From Ooceraea biroi (Eukaryota > Arthropoda > Insecta > Hymenoptera > Formicidae), in assembly GCF_003672135.1 (NCBI RefSeq), contig NC_039516.1, positions 13,003,838 through 13,067,837 on the forward strand: a DNA stretch of 64,000 nucleotides, given 5' to 3'. Position numbers and translations under genes: made by a program. A model generated the notes under the pieces. It was given only the letters and a program-made list of their open reading frames with translations. It searched no databases and was not told where the DNA came from. Positions 35,444-49,500 of the stretch are shown one piece after another. Position 1 is the stretch's first letter, and each line of letters opens with the position of its first letter.

Positions 35444-37814
35444 ATGAATAAAACACAAGAAATTGTTAATGGAAATACACATGTGACCATGGAGAAAGAC
35501 AGGGAATTGCACGATGAAATTAGGTAAATTATACGAAATATAAATTAATGTCCCTTTAAATATTTAAATAATTTAAGTGATGCAAGCAGAGAACTTTTAC
35601 ATTTGCATTTTTAATATAAGTACACATGCAACTTGCAACACAATAGATAGATAAAACCATTTAGATATTCCTTGAAGATAAAAATAAACTGCAAACACAA
35701 AGTTGATACATATATATTTCTTTTTTTTACACAAAAACCAAGTACTCTAATAAATACCTACAATTTTTTCTTTAATGGGATTACAAGTTTTTACCATTCT
35801 GAAGACTCAGGATTTTTAGATGGAAAAAAGACATATTGCCTTGTTTTATTTTTCATGAAATGATGAGAAATTGCATTAAGAAATCCTACAAATCTATTTA
35901 GTTATATATTTTTGTTATTTTTTATATATAATTTATTGTGTGTCGGAATAAAATTTTTAATTTTTCATAGTAATTTTCTACAAAGCGTTACCAATAGAAC
36001 AACAGAGGAGAAAGTTACAATGGTAGATGTAATACCACAGGCAAGTTCTTCCTAGTATTTTTTTTATTATCATTAAATACAGATTTCATGGTTGTCAATT
36101 AATTTTTAGAACTTTTAGAACGTCAGAACTTTCATGTTAAAATTTATTTTGCAGATTGTTTGTAGCTGTATACTTCATTGTATGGCTATACAGGTTGGCA
36201 TAAACATGGCTTACGCTACAGTTCTCGTGGACGGTCTGGAATCCGACAATATTGAAAACATACCTATAACTGAGACCGAAGAATCTTGGATAGGTCAGTA
36301 GTTTTGCGACAATATTTAAATATTTTTGAGCTTGAGAAGTAGATTTGCATAGCATTTGATGGGCTTAAAGTAGCTGAATATATTAATAACGTAGTTTTAC
36401 GTAGTGATGCTGCATATTTATTATTTTGCACCTTTTTGTTCCGTAGCAAGCCTAGTTACAATAACGATACCGATAGGATCCATTATTTCCGGTCCTCTGA
36501 TGGACAGATTCGGGCGCAAAATGATTTCTTTGCTGTGTTGTGTTCCTGCAATAGTATCCTGGCTGTTGCTGATATTCGCCGATTCCATAAGTACTATTTA
36601 TGCGGCTCGAGTTGTCGCCGGAATCGCAGCGGGATTGTCCACCGTCGGTCTGGTTTACATACCGGAGATCACGCATCCGAAAGTCAGAACGATAATTATG
36701 TGCCTCGTCTCGGCGTTCGTTTCGTTGGGCATACTGATCACTTGTTGCCTGGCCATATTTCTCGACTGGCGCAAAATAGCGATAGTTTTCCTCGCGTTGA
36801 ACTGTTGCATCTTCTTCTCATTCCTCTACGTACCCGAGAGCCCTTACTGGCTCGCGTGCTTCCGCAACGGCATGTCCGACAAGAAAAGGGTCTGCGAGAT
36901 GAGGCGCAGTCTGAGGCGGCTCAATCGGAAGCAAACGGTGAGTACGAAACGTTTCGCTTGCACCTGGGAATTTGTTAACCGGCGTAAAATCTTTTTTTTA
37001 GATGTACGAGCGAGAGTACTCGCGAATCCTGGAGGCCTACGGAAATCGCACAGTAAGTGACGAAGCGTCCGAGAGCGTAGTAGCGTCCGTAAAGAGTTAC
37101 TATCACAGCTTTACGTTCCCGGAGGCCTACAAGCCGCTAACGATACTCGTGGTACTTTTCCTGTTGCAACAACTCACCGGCGCCTACGTCGTCATATTTT
37201 ACGCCATTTCTGTCTTCCGCGAGATGGGTGGTACGTTCGGCAGGGGCTTGGACGAGAACAGCGCGCTCGTCATGCTGGGTATCATTCGCTTCGTCATGAG
37301 CCTAATAACAGCTTTCTACAGCCGGAGGTACGGCAGGAGGGTTCTCTGTATCGTGAGCGCGATCGGAATGGCCATCCCGATGTTCCTCGCTGGAATGTAC
37401 ATGCACTTTACGGTGTCGTACGACGAGAACGGCAACCTGCAGGAAACCATGGTCGAGCAAAAGTGGCTGCTGCTCTTCTTCGTCTTGTCGTACATTTGCA
37501 CCAGCACGTTCGGATTCGTGACCATTCCGTGGACGCTGATCGGGGAATTGCTTCCGGTATCGATACGCGGCATCGGCGCGAGTCTCATGATCGCCTTCGC
37601 TTACTTAATAATGTTCGCCGTGGTAAAGAGCTACCCGTATATTCTCAGGTGCATAAGCATCGAGGGGATCTTTTTCTTTTTTAGCTTCTTTTCCCTGGTA
37701 GCCACAGCTTTCGTGTATTTCTTCCTACCGGAAACGTTGGGCAAGTCGTTCGCCGATATAGAAAAGTATTTCAAGAAGACAGAAACGCGTAACGCTACTC
37801 CTAGGCGCCCTTGA
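35444..37814 (+). CDS. Facilitated sugar transporter, Tret1-like
   Basis: Major-facilitator sugar transporter of the insect trehalose-transporter (Tret1)/SLC2 type, expected in the plasma membrane with 12 helices. Five exons (35444-35523, 35971-36040, 36155-36293, 36447-36937, 37002-37814) give 530 residues. Signatures visible are GPLMDRFGRK after helix 2, PESPYWL after helix 6, QQLTGAYVVIFYA in helix 7, YGRR in the second-half loop, and PETLGKS at the C-terminal end. The second intron has a GC donor (CAG|GCAAGT at 36041), and no GT alternative keeps the frame. The N-terminal 40 residues are polar and cytosolic. The substrate is not provable from sequence, since insect Tret1-like paralogues are numerous. 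Confidence 0.92.
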
Positions 37815-38897
37815 TACTTGCACTTTTTGTTCTTGCTGTGATATGGTTGGATATGCATGAGTTTTGGATATTATTTATAATACGTTTTTTGCTAAAGAGA
37901 GTTTGCTTGGGCCATTGCGCGGTAGATGATTGTATGGTTGGTGTGTGGAAAAGTGGTTTGGATTTCAGTGCCTTTTCAGACAATAAATAATTTTGGTAGC
38001 TAATTATATAATGCTAATAGTGAGATGGGTCAATGTTATGTATATTAATTGTTATTAGATTATTGTTATTGGCGTGTGTATGTATACACACACACACACA
38101 CACACCAATTATGAAGACAGTATATAAAGTAACTCCAGAAATGTTACATTAAAAAAAAATATAAATTTTGTTACATCTATTTTTTGATAAAATTTGTTTT
38201 ATTTAAATGACACAATCAATTTATTTCCAAATTAAGATTCAGAAAGTCCGGCTGCTCCGATCATAAAGAAGAAAAAAAAGCTTTAAAAAGAAGAAAATGC
38301 TGATTTTACACTCAACAAACGACATTTTCCTTATCTCTCAACAAGTTGCAAAATGAACGGGGTGATTTCCTACTTGCGAACTAACATTACGCACGCGTTC
38401 TGCAACAGCGAGAGTTACGACGGAGGAAAAAGGAGGAAACGGATACGAGCCTATTAAACGTACAACCAGTCGGAGCGGTCGCATTGCGGGGCACCGACAC
38501 GCACGGCTTCATTTTTAACCCTTTCCCTCTTGATTTTTTTCCCTTTTTTTGTTTCCCCTCACGTTTCTAGCGAGAAAGTGTATGTCGGGCTGGCTGGCAC
38601 TTTACGGTTGTAAATACCGCGACATATGTAATCGGTTTTTAGCGCGATATCTCCCGCGTGCGTGTGCGCCGTGCTCGTAGTTGGTTCTCGCGCGATAAAC
38701 CCCCGATTCACCTGTTGCAGATGTGCGCGAGACCTGAATGAAACCGCCAGCGGTTGCACGTACACGCGCGTGTCACTGACAAGTGCATCGTTTCCGCCAT
38801 AACCTAACTACCGTCGACGTCGACGATAGCCGCAGGATAATTAGCATACTAATTATCCGACAGTCGCTGCAACGGCGCGATGATATATTCCTGAAAG
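37815..38897. other. Transporter 3' UTR and GalNAc-transferase 5' flank
   Basis: An AATAAA lies at 37982-37987 and a (CA)n tract at 38085-38105. The GC-richer stretch from about 38390 to 38890 is likely the promoter and 5' UTR of the next gene. Confidence 0.5.
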
Positions 38898-41389
38898 ATG
38901 ATGTTTGCTCGCCGCAAAGCAGTGCTGAAGTTGTCATTTTTCATGCTCTACGTAATCGGCGTCCTGGTCATCGCCAGACGAGTGTTCCGCGCCAGCGACA
39001 GTCCCAGCGCTTCCAACGGTCACCTGCCGTTTCCACGACGAATCGACAATAGCTCCCAGAGGCAGAGCGATGTGGACGTCGCGTTGCAGAGACTGCGGAA
39101 GGAACGGTGAGAACCTCGCGTTTAATCCGTTTAATAATATTTTGTTTAACATATGCGGTATGCAGGTACGAGGAGCAGATATTGAAATTGGAGTACGGCG
39201 TTGTGCCTGGCCTGGGGGAGGATGGGCAGCCCGCTTATCTCTACGGCAAGGACAAGATTCAGGGTGAAGCGGCGCTCGCGAAGAAAGCGCTCAACATCGT
39301 CCTCTCGAACAAGATATCGTTGACCAGAAAATTACCAGATGTACGCAACCCACTGTAAGAGTTTGATGTGTGTAGTGCGTAGCATTTAAGAGAAAGTGAT
39401 TATTTTCATGCACGCTGAAGTGTATCTTCCTTTCTCGTTTTCTCCCCGAGTTCTCCCTAAATACACGCGGATTTTACATTTATTTATTATTTATTCTTAT
39501 TTTTGCAGATGCGCGAATCTTACGTATGACGCATCACTGCCCAGCGCCAGCGTAATTATCATTTTTTATAATGAACCGTGGAGCGTTCTACTGCGCACAG
39601 TGTACAGTGTCCTGGGTGGTTCCCCGTCGCACATATTAAAGGAGATTATTCTGGTCGATGATCACAGCGAAGAAGGTACTGAAATGAATTATAATAAAGA
39701 GCATCCAAATAATCGAACAAGTTCTGGTTGAAATATTTATTTTATCAGTCTCTCGACTTTTGCAGAAGAGCTTCAGGAGCAACTGAATTATTACATCTCG
39801 ACGCGTTTACCCGCGAAGGTCAGGCTGCTGAGATTACCGCGTAGACAGGGACTGATACGTGCTCGCCTTCATGGAGCTAGAAATGCTGCGGGCGACGTTC
39901 TCGTCTTCCTCGACGCACATTGCGAAGTCATCAAAGACTGGTATTAATTTGAGTGGAAGACACTTTATGTCTGCGAACTTAGCTTTGAAAAAATCAAAAT
40001 AAATTGCAAAATTTATTAACGCACACTCGTGTTGCAGGTTGCAGCCTCTGCTGCAGCGGATAAAGGATAACAAGAACGCCGTGTTGATGCCAATAATTGA
40101 CAACATATCGGAGGAAACGTTGGAGTATTTTCACGACAACGACGCGTCGTTCTTCCAAGTCGGTGGATTCACGTGGTCGGGTCACTTCACGTGGATCAAA
40201 ATTCAGAAGCACGAGATCGAGTCGCGCTCCTCCCCCATATCGCCAACCAGGTCGCCCACTATGGCAGGCGGTCTGTTCGCCATCGACAGAGAGTACTTCT
40301 GGCAACTTGGCAGCTACGATGATAAGATGGACGGTTGGGGCGGCGAGAACCTGGAGATGTCTTTTCGAGTGAGTCAGATTTCTCCAGTATACGACTTATA
40401 CACGACTTATACGACTAATGTCGACCATCTACCAGTAGATTTGGCAGTGCGGCGGGTCATTAGAAATCATCCCTTGCTCACGAGTCGGCCACATATTCCG
40501 AAACTTTCATCCGTACAAATTCCCGAACGACAAGGACACTCACGGGATAAACACCGCCCGTTTGGCGTTCGTATGGATGGACGAGTACAAGAGATTATTT
40601 CTGCTGCATCGTAGTGAGTTCAAGGTAACATTAAACGTTAATCGATTATCAATCGCTGCATTTTGTACAGTCAAATGTAACATTCGCAGGACAATCCGAA
40701 ACTCATCGGGGATGTAAGCGAACGTTTGGAGTTACGTAGAAAGCTCAAGTGCAAGAGCTTCAAGTGGTACCTCGACAACGTTTATCCCGAGAAATTCATC
40801 CCCGACGAGAACGCGCTAGCGTATGGGCGCGTCAAGTTGCGCAACAAGCAGCTCTGCTTGGACAATCTGCAGCACGAGGAGGATAAACCGTATAATTTAG
40901 GCTTGTACAGTTGTCACACTAAACTGTATCCGAGTCAGGTGAGTCAGTTCGATTCAGATTTATTTTTGTGCTGCCAAAATAGTGGAAACGCTTCAACGTA
41001 TCTCTGCAATTTAGTTCTTCTCTTTGAGCAAATCCGGCGAACTGAGGAGGGAAGAGACCTGTGGGAGGATACTGGACGTCGACAGCTCGAAGTCGTACGT
41101 GCAAGTTCAAATGTCCGAATGTGATGACGGAAATGGCGAAAAAGACTGGATATTAACAAAGGTACTAGAAATATTAACAGATATTGTTATTGTCTCATTG
41201 AATAAACAAAAATCACATATCACGCTTTAATTACATTTACAGGACGGCAGAATAATACACGTGGAGACCGGCTTCTGCCTCGACGGTACCGAGTTGCACA
41301 GCAACGAGAACGTACGGGCAGCTCGCTGTGCCAATGTGCCTGATCAACTTTGGAAATTCGACTTTTATACTCGTAGTGCTCAGGTGTAG
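38898..41389 (+). CDS. Polypeptide N-acetylgalactosaminyltransferase
   Basis: Golgi type II membrane enzyme (GT27, ppGalNAc-T/pgant) that starts mucin-type O-glycosylation by adding GalNAc to Ser/Thr. Nine exons (38898-39106, 39166-39354, 39509-39675, 39766-39940, 40038-40368, 40439-40624, 40690-40938, 41015-41161, 41243-41389) give 599 residues. A short cytosolic tail and signal anchor lie at about residues 11-27. The catalytic domain shows VIIIFYNEPWSVLLRTVYSV, the metal-binding LDAHCE (DxH), TRSPTMAGGLFAIDREYF, and the Gal/GalNAc motif DGWGGENLEMSFRIWQCGG. A C-terminal ricin-type lectin repeat region follows, with LCLDNL and FCLDG as CLD-type motifs. I cannot assign it to a particular pgant orthologue. 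Two ATGs are adjacent and I used the first. Confidence 0.95.
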
Positions 41390-41884
41390 CACATTCTGCA
41401 ATACTCTTCGCTTACGCGGTATTTCTGGTGCCTTCAATTTGTGAAATAAAGAATTTTTTACACACTGTTTCCTGGCTGTAATCGAGTTGTTCTTCGCTCA
41501 ATATTTATCTCTTTCTATTTTTCCTTTTTGTTGTTTTTTTTTTATTTACATAATATCGAAAGAATATTATTCGAATCTCGTTTTTCAAATTATTCGTAGA
41601 TTTTTGTGATAACTTACCGACGGTCCAATTATCGATCACGGTAAAATTTCCTAGCGTCGGCTAGTAATAATTCTAGACGCTAAGCAATTGTTCCCACGTA
41701 AAACTAGTGGATTTTTGTGCGAGTACTCGCGTGATTGTCGTACTGCACGTGCATATTCGGTTGGATTATCGGTTTGAACATTTGAATGTGTGTTCAAACT
41801 TGGCAGGGAATGCGGTAGCTGTGTCGGAGCGCGTCGTACCAGCTCATTGTGACGTCGTGACAGTTCGCCGTTTACTCTGATAAA
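41390..41884. other. Spacer between the GalNAc-transferase and SMC2
   Basis: Short same-strand gap with the upstream poly(A) signal and, to the right, the presumed SMC2 promoter and 5' UTR. Nothing else was seen. Confidence 0.5.
41445..41450 (+). terminator. Poly(A) signal of the GalNAc-transferase
   Basis: AATAAA 55 bases after the stop codon. Confidence 0.6.
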
Positions 41885-44800
41885 ATGTTTATCAAATCGA
41901 TGGTGTTGGAGGGATTCAAATCCTACGGCAAGCGAATCGAGATAACCGGGTTTGACAAGGAGTTCAACGCTATCACGGGGTTCAACGGCAGCGGCAAGTC
42001 CAACATCCTGGACGCGATATGTTTTGTTTTGGGTATCACAAACCTTGGCCAAGTAAGTTTCGTGCGTTACAATTTGTTTCTTCCATCAAGCGTTTATTCA
42101 TGCTGTTCACGCTGCATTTCTATACACAGTCGTATTCTCGTATCGTAATTGTCACAACACAATCGCGCCAAATTGCAACAAGGGTGTCATAATGCGCAAT
42201 AACAAAGATTTTTGGCACTGATTTTTAATATTGCGAAATTGTCAAAAATTATATTACGTAAAATAATCGTTTTTAAAATTTGTTAACCTTAAATGTCAGT
42301 ATTTTTGTCAGTATTTTAAGTTGGAGTTTATTAATTAACGATGATTAACTCTTGTTAATCTACTGGAATAAAGCTGATTTATTTCGATATAGGTACGTGC
42401 TACTTCTTTGCAAGATTTGGTGTACAAATCAGGTCAGGCCGGGATAAAAAAGGCCAGTGTTACGATAATATTTGACAACCGTGACAGAGAGTCGTCGCCT
42501 ATGGGTTATGAACATTATGAAGAGATAGTGATCACAAGACAAGTAATAATTGGCGGCAAAAATAAATATATGATCAATGGGATAAACGTACCAAATAAGC
42601 GTGTACAGGACCTGTTCTGTTCGGTCCAGTTGAATGTAAATAATCCGCATTTCCTAATTATGCAAGGTAGGATAACAAAAGTGTTGAACATGAGACCGGC
42701 AGAAATTCTGTCTATGCTCGAAGAAGCGGCTGGTACAAAAATGTACGAAAAGAAGAAACAGTCCGCGCTGGTCACCATAGAGAAGAAGGATACCAAGTTA
42801 AAGGAGATAAATGACGTACGTTATTCGATTACTGACAATTTTATTAATACTTTGGATATACATGTCCTGATATTCAATTGCTGTGTGTTTCAGATTTTGA
42901 ACGAGGAGATTGGTCCGAAGCTGAACAAATTGAAGGAGGAGAGAACACAGTACGTGGAGTTTCAGCGGATCGAGCGAGAGCTTGAGCACAGCAAAAGAAT
43001 ATATCTCGCGTGGAAGTACCTCGCTGCTCTGAACGTTAGTCAGAAAACCGAGGAGGACGTTAAAACTGTGCAGAACAAGATAGATTCCAAGTCGGAGGGT
43101 ATAGCCGCCGGTGAGGAAGAGATTAAGGACATAGAAGAGAAGTATGCCGAACTACAAAAGAAGAAGGAAGCGGTATGATTTTTTCCTGAAATTGCTTTAA
43201 TAATAATAATAAATAAACAATAACATCGAGCGATTTTCGACAGGAAAAAGGCGGCGTGTTGGAGTCCCTGGAGCAGGGATTGCAAGAGCATGAGAAGAAG
43301 CAGTGCAAGTTATCAGCCGAGGCAAACAGTAACAAGGAGAATATGAAGAGAACGAAGAAGACGCTGGAGCAAATAAAAATCAACATAACGGACGACAGAA
43401 ATGTACTTGCATCGAAAGAAAAGGAAGTGGAGAAAGTCGGGGGACTCTTTCAGAAATTGAGAGAGATGGATCAGAAAGACTCGGAGGCGGTACTGGAGGC
43501 GCAACAGAAGTACCAGAAGGTCAGCGCTGGCTTGCTGGAGAGCGAGGACGGCGAGAACGCGACGTTGGAGCAGCAGCTGATAAACGCGAAGCAGAATATA
43601 ACCCAGGCGCAAACGGAGCTCAAGCAGTGCGAGATGATGCTGAATCACAACAGGCAGCAGTTGAGCAAGAGGCAGAAGGACACACGTAACACCGAGAATG
43701 AGTACAAGAAGTACAGCGCCGACCTGGAGAGAAAGGAGAAGGATTTGAAAAACCTGGAGAACGAATTGCAAAAGTTGAACTACAAGGATGGTTACGCGGA
43801 GGACCTGAAGAATCAGAGGAACGCGTTGATCGCGGAGATCAGGCCGTTGCGGGAGAAACTGGATCAGTTCGAGTCGAGGTATCCCCAAACGAGGTTCGAA
43901 TATCGCGATCCCGAGCCCAATTTCGACGCCAGATCCGTAAAAGGCATTGTGTGCAAGTTAATCAGCGTGAAAGATAAGAAGGCCGCGTATGCCCTGGAGG
44001 TTGCCGCGGGCGGAAAGGTAGTGTCTCTCGGCGCCAAGTTTTCTACGACAGTTTTTTTCACGTTTGTATCACGAGCGTACTTGTGTTTCAGCTTTACAAC
44101 GTGATAGTCGACACGGAGACCACGAGCAAAAAGATCCTCCAGCACGGACAGCTGCAGCAACGAGTCACGATTATCCCGCTCAATCGCGTGGCTGGTAGAC
44201 TTATGGATCAGCAGACGATCGACCTGGCGAAAAGGCTGGTGGGGCAAGAGAACGTTCAACCTGCCCTGTCCCTCATAGATTTTCCCAGTGACGTTAAATC
44301 GGCGATGGCGTGGGTGTTCGGCCAGATATTTGTGTGCAAGGACATGGAAACTGCCAAGAAAATAGCATTTCACGAGAGAATAATGAAGAAATGCGTTACC
44401 CTGGAAGGCGATCTCTTCGATCCCGCTGGCACGTTATCCGGTGGCGCTCCGTCGAAAACTGGATCGGTTATACTGAAACTGGAAGAGCTGAAAGATATCC
44501 AAAACGAGGTGAACAACAAGGAACGTCTCTTGCGAGACATAGAGACCTCTTTGCAAAATGTTGCAAAAACCGCAGAGAAATACGCATCGTTGAAACAAAG
44601 GCACGACTTGTTGACTTACGAGATCAGCATGGTGCGGCAGAGACTGCAGCAAACGAGTCATCATAAAATCAAGGAAGAGGTAAGAGAATCTGCACGCGTA
44701 ATCTGAATTTAATATTATTTATTTAATTTAATATATATTTTATTCTTGACATATGTTTTTAGGTGGATTCTTTGAACGCTGCCATCGAAGAGCTCACGCA

Positions 44801-46309
44801 ACGGATGGCCACGGCAAGGAATTTAGAAAAAGATAGCACGAAACGTGCAAAGGACATAGAGGCTCAGTTAAAAGACGCAGTGAACATTCGCGAGAAACAA
44901 TTGAAGGAAGCGGAGAATCAACTGAATATATTAAAGAAAAAGGCGGAACAAAGTCGCAAAGAGTGGCAGAAGAGGGAACAAGAATCGGAAACGCTGGAAT
45001 TGGAGATAAAGGAGTTAAAGAAGACCATCGAGAGCGGTAATGAGCAGTTACTCCAGACGGAGGGAGAGTACAGTGCGTTCGAACAGAAAGGACAAGCCCT
45101 GCAAGAGGAATTGGAAGAAACGAAAACCAGAGTGAAGGAGCTTCAGAGCAGCATTAAGGAGCAAAAGGATATCATTAGCCGGCAGAACAAGGATATGCAG
45201 AGGCTGATAGCAAGGAAGGAGGATATTATCAAGCAGAACAGGGATCTGGAATTGGACATCAAAAAATTGAATCACGAGATCAATGATATAAAAAAATGCG
45301 CGGCAGATTGCAGGCATAAAGTTTCGGAGCTCGTAAGAAGGTACGACTGGATCGAGCAAGAGAAAGCTTACTTCGGGAAGAAAGGTATTTAGTTAAAAAA
45401 AAACGTCACGTGTGATTAGGTGATCGAAAGAAACGCGTCATGTACATTTTTGTTATCTGTATCTAGGCGGAATCTACGACTTCCAAGTTAACAGACCAGA
45501 CGAGATGGAACAGAAGGTGCAGCATCTGGAAGGACTGCGGGAGAAGCTGTGTCGCAATATAAACACCCGATCGATAAATCTTCTCGACAAAGAAGAAGAG
45601 CATTATAATGACACAGTAAAAAAGAAGAGAATTGTCGAAACCGATAAGAACAAGATCCTCGAAACGATCAAGCACTTGGATGAGAAGAAGAAGCAAACTT
45701 TGATCAAGGCTTGGGAGCAGGTAAAGCGAACGAAACGAGCGTTGTGTAATATTTAAATTTATTGTCGAGAAATTTGTCGAAAATTTAGATTTGATGTATG
45801 TGTTAATTGACAATATCTGATATACGTTAATTAATTCATTAATAAATATCTGATATATATTTTAATTAATTCGGCTTCTCTAGGTGAACAAGGACTTCGG
45901 CTCGATATTCAGCACCCTACTACCCGGAGCTCAGGCGAAATTGCAGCCACCGGAGAACGAAACGATAACGCAGGGCTTGGAAGTGAAGGTCGGATTTTCG
46001 GGTGTGTGGAAGGAGTCACTGGGAGAATTGTCCGGCGGTCAGAGGTCCCTGGTTGCGTTGTCGTTGGTCCTAGCTATGCTCCTTTACAAGCCTGCGCCGC
46101 TTTACATCCTCGACGAGGTGGACGCTGCCCTAGATCTCTCGCATACAGAAAATATAGGTACGATGTTGAAGAAACACTTCAAGCATTCGCAGTTCATCGT
46201 CGTGTCCCTGAAGGACGGTATGTTCAACAACGCTAATGTTCTGTTCATGACTAAGTTCGTCGACGGTATGTCGACGATAAATAGAACGGAGAAAGTAAAA
46301 TCCAAGTGA
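41885..46309 (+). CDS. SMC2: Condensin subunit SMC2
   Basis: ATPase core of condensin I and II, pairing with SMC4 to compact mitotic chromosomes. Eight exons (41885-42052, 42393-42815, 42894-43172, 43244-44017, 44092-44679, 44763-45384, 45467-45720, 45884-46309) give 1177 residues, against 1197 in human. Walker A is GFNGSGKSN at about 32-40. The first coiled coil follows, then the hinge at roughly 510-670 (GIVCKLISVKDKKAAYALEVAAGGK through EGDLFDPAGTLSGGAPS). The second coiled coil is followed by the head block VNKDFGSIFSTLLPGA, the ABC signature LSGGQRS and Walker B LYILDEVDAALD. The C-terminus holds the D- and H-loop run SQFIVVSLKDGMFNNANVLF. All catalytic motifs are intact. Confidence 0.97.
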
Positions 46310-46464
46310 GCAGCGAAGTGAATCCCGCCGCGCGTACCTCTAGCTTTACGGTAATGAAATATTTTTGTATTACCTCTTGAGACTACTTATTTTCTTTATA
46401 ACATTGAGATACAGATTCTTCATTTGTACAGATTATTTCGTATTCCCGTTATGCAACAATACAC

Positions 46465-46470
46465 AATAAA
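46465..46470 (+). terminator. Poly(A) signal of SMC2
   Basis: AATAAA 156 bases past the SMC2 stop. It lies only 70 bases before the end of the convergent RPS6KC1-like gene, so the two 3' UTRs are close or overlap. Confidence 0.5.
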
Positions 46471-46539
46471 TACTTGTATTACTAATTCTATTAACAATTA
46501 TATAAAATTTATTAACCGTGTGTAATAACTGTGCGAGCA

Positions 46540-49500
46540 TTACATTGGAGAAATATCGACTATATTGGACCAATCGATCTCGGCGAAGAACGAGTGACGC
46601 TTTATTTCGTCTACCGTTAGTCGCTCGTCCGGATAATATTTTAGCATCTGTAAAACAAAGCGATATACATTATCAGATAATATTATTATTTTTAATTCAC
46701 TTTATATAATATTATAGATTATTATATTTATATGATTATAATTCTTGACATAAACTTACACCACATAGTAAAGATTTTCCGCTTGCCGATAGGTTGCTAG
46801 GAATGTTAAGTGCGGAATGTGAATGAAACAATCCTGGATGTTTCGCGACGAAAGTCTGCGAAAGATAAGCAATATTATTATCAAGACGCAAATCGTCGTT
46901 CTCACATTTAAATATTCAGTTTTACGTACAGCGCCAGTAAGTAGCTCGTACAGGATAACTCCGACACTCCAAATGTCTGTGGCGGTTGTAACAGCAACAG
47001 TCGGAGAAAACCTGACCGATTCGGGCGACGAGTACGGATGCGTTAGTTTCGACAGCTCGACATCACGTTGCGGCACGATATAAGTGAGCCGCACGTGTCC
47101 CGCCTCGTCGAGAAGAATATTATCCGGGTTGAGATCGAGGACTAGTACGTCCTGTCGATGAAGTGCCTCCAACGCTAGCAGAATCTCGGCCACCCACGTG
47201 CGAATTATGCCTTCGGGAATTTGCCAGAGTTCTTGCTCCTCCTCTACGTCATTCTCCTTACATGGATATTGCGCTTCATCGATACAGTTGATGTTTGAAA
47301 AACGATCCGATATATTTTTAGTGTCATGTTTCTCAGAGATGCGAATCGTATCATTCGAGACATTGTGCATTGACGTAATCCTCGAAGCGGAGTTATCGAT
47401 CGCTCGTAAATCGCTCGTCTGATTTTTCCCAAGCGAATCATGAGCCGCGCAATTTTCTTTTAATGCAGGCGCGCAATGGTTCCCCGTTCTGTCGCGGTTC
47501 TCGCTGTTGTTCGCGGAGAACAGGGGACTAGCATCTTTTAAAATGATTTTTCTTACAAAACTTTTCGTCGAGAAATTCCCGTTGACCGTGATATCGTCCA
47601 CGCTACTGGATAATGTGAGATGCGGCTCCTGAGATATCTGCGTAACGGCTCGCGCATTCGATAATGACGCTGCGTTGCCCGATTGTCTCGAGTCAGCAGA
47701 TTCGTTCAGTCGACTCGCGATGGAGTTGCTCCTCTTCAACGTGGCGCTGACAGACTGCAATAATTTCTGTGACTTTTCTAACAGTTGTATAGTAGGCACC
47801 TCTGTACTGTAGATCTCACTTTGCACAGACGTCGAGTGAATTTTGCCCTGCAGTTTATTATTTTGTATAATGTTATTGATCTTTCTCAGCTTGATGGCAT
47901 CTTCATTGACCTCGTCGTTATTGAGTTCTTTCGTGTATGCACGATTGGAAATCACGTTGGTGGTGTACGGCAGACTGTCGGATGTTCCGTAATGCAGTCT
48001 TACGAAGTCCCACAGTTTCCCGCAGCTGTAACAAGAGCGGTTACTGTAACAAACCCGATCGCGGACGGGACATCGCAAGCGAAATTCTTTTTATTATACT
48101 TTTATTGTTACCTCGCATACTGCAGGATCAAGAACACGGTTGTTTCAGTCTCGACGCACGCGTATAAGTGTACCATGTATGGCACTTGTCCCCGTAACAC
48201 GTAGTCACTTATATTATTCTCGTGACTGGAAGATTTCTCTACCGGCTGAAATTACCGATTTACTGTTACAACCGCAAACTATTTTTTTTAACCGTTACCT
48301 GCTATATTAAATTATCATTTACCTTTATTATCCTGTCGCAATTCGCGCGTACGTCCATCACGAGCATCACCGACTTCATCGCTTTAAGTACTTTGTAGTA
48401 TTGCAGCTCCGACACCGGCTTGTTCACTACCGAGACGTTGCAGTTCAGGTATCTGTTGTACAATTGCTCCGCCTGCGTCAAGTACTTCGATATTTTATCC
48501 TTTATGCTCACGACCCTGGCGCCGTTCGGGTCGTACTGCACGCCGTTAATGAGACACGATATCCCCAGTTTGTATTGCATGAAAGCCTCCTCGTACTCCG
48601 CTATGGATTCGTGCTTGAACGCTGCGCTCATATGGCCGGCAGCTATCAAGAGGTACTGCGTAGGGTCTGGCTGCGTTTGTGAAAGCTCTACCGCTTCCTG
48701 TGATATCGCGGAGTACGTAGAGTGCTCCGTGTTGTGGTTCGAAAGACTCTTACTGATATTGTTATTCAAACTATCGAATCCCAACTCGTTGTTCAACGCC
48801 GTTGCATTGTTCCTGTTCAAATTTGTGTTCTTCACGTTTTGTACATTGCAGTCCTCGGCAACGGTATTTTGTACATACAATTTGGTCGTTTTGTTGCTTT
48901 GTTCATCCTTCGTCGCGGTTACACTCTGCAAATTGATCGTGCCGTGAGATTCGTTCGTTCGAGATTCCGTAAATTCGTTCTCGTTCGTGTCGGTATTCGG
49001 TACTGTGGAACACAGATTCGTCGAGACATCAGAAGGCGTTTTAGGCAGACAGAGAGCGGTTTGAAAAGTATCGCGCGCCGTATTATCGTTCACAATTAAG
49101 GGATCATTCTTGGCAGCGATACGATCCTCCTCCGACGTATCGGAACGCGTTGGACTCGAGGAGTGCGTACGATTGCTGCTGCACTCCACGTGACTAGATT
49201 CAAAAAACGTTATAAAAATATCGCTCGAATATAAGTACGAGTATCTCCCGACGAACTCCAAGAACTTGAGGGCATATTTCTTCCTCTCCTCGACGACCTC
49301 GGCCTCGAATCTGCCGAAGTACTTTGACTTGGGGAGAGTCGGGAAACTCTCCTTTATCCCTAAACGCTTGTGTAAAACACCGAGTTCTGAGTGGAGTTTC
49401 TTGAAGTCGTTGTAGCGCTTCCATACAGACACCTTCGATACCTCCTCGTGAGAGGCTTTCAGGAATATCTGCAAAATATGTTCGAAACTTAACGATAGTA

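Noticed and set aside
43313..43888. 191-codon minus-strand Leu-rich frame
   Set aside because: Antisense of the SMC2 coiled coil, where Lys/Glu/Gln codons read back as Leu/Phe/Val.
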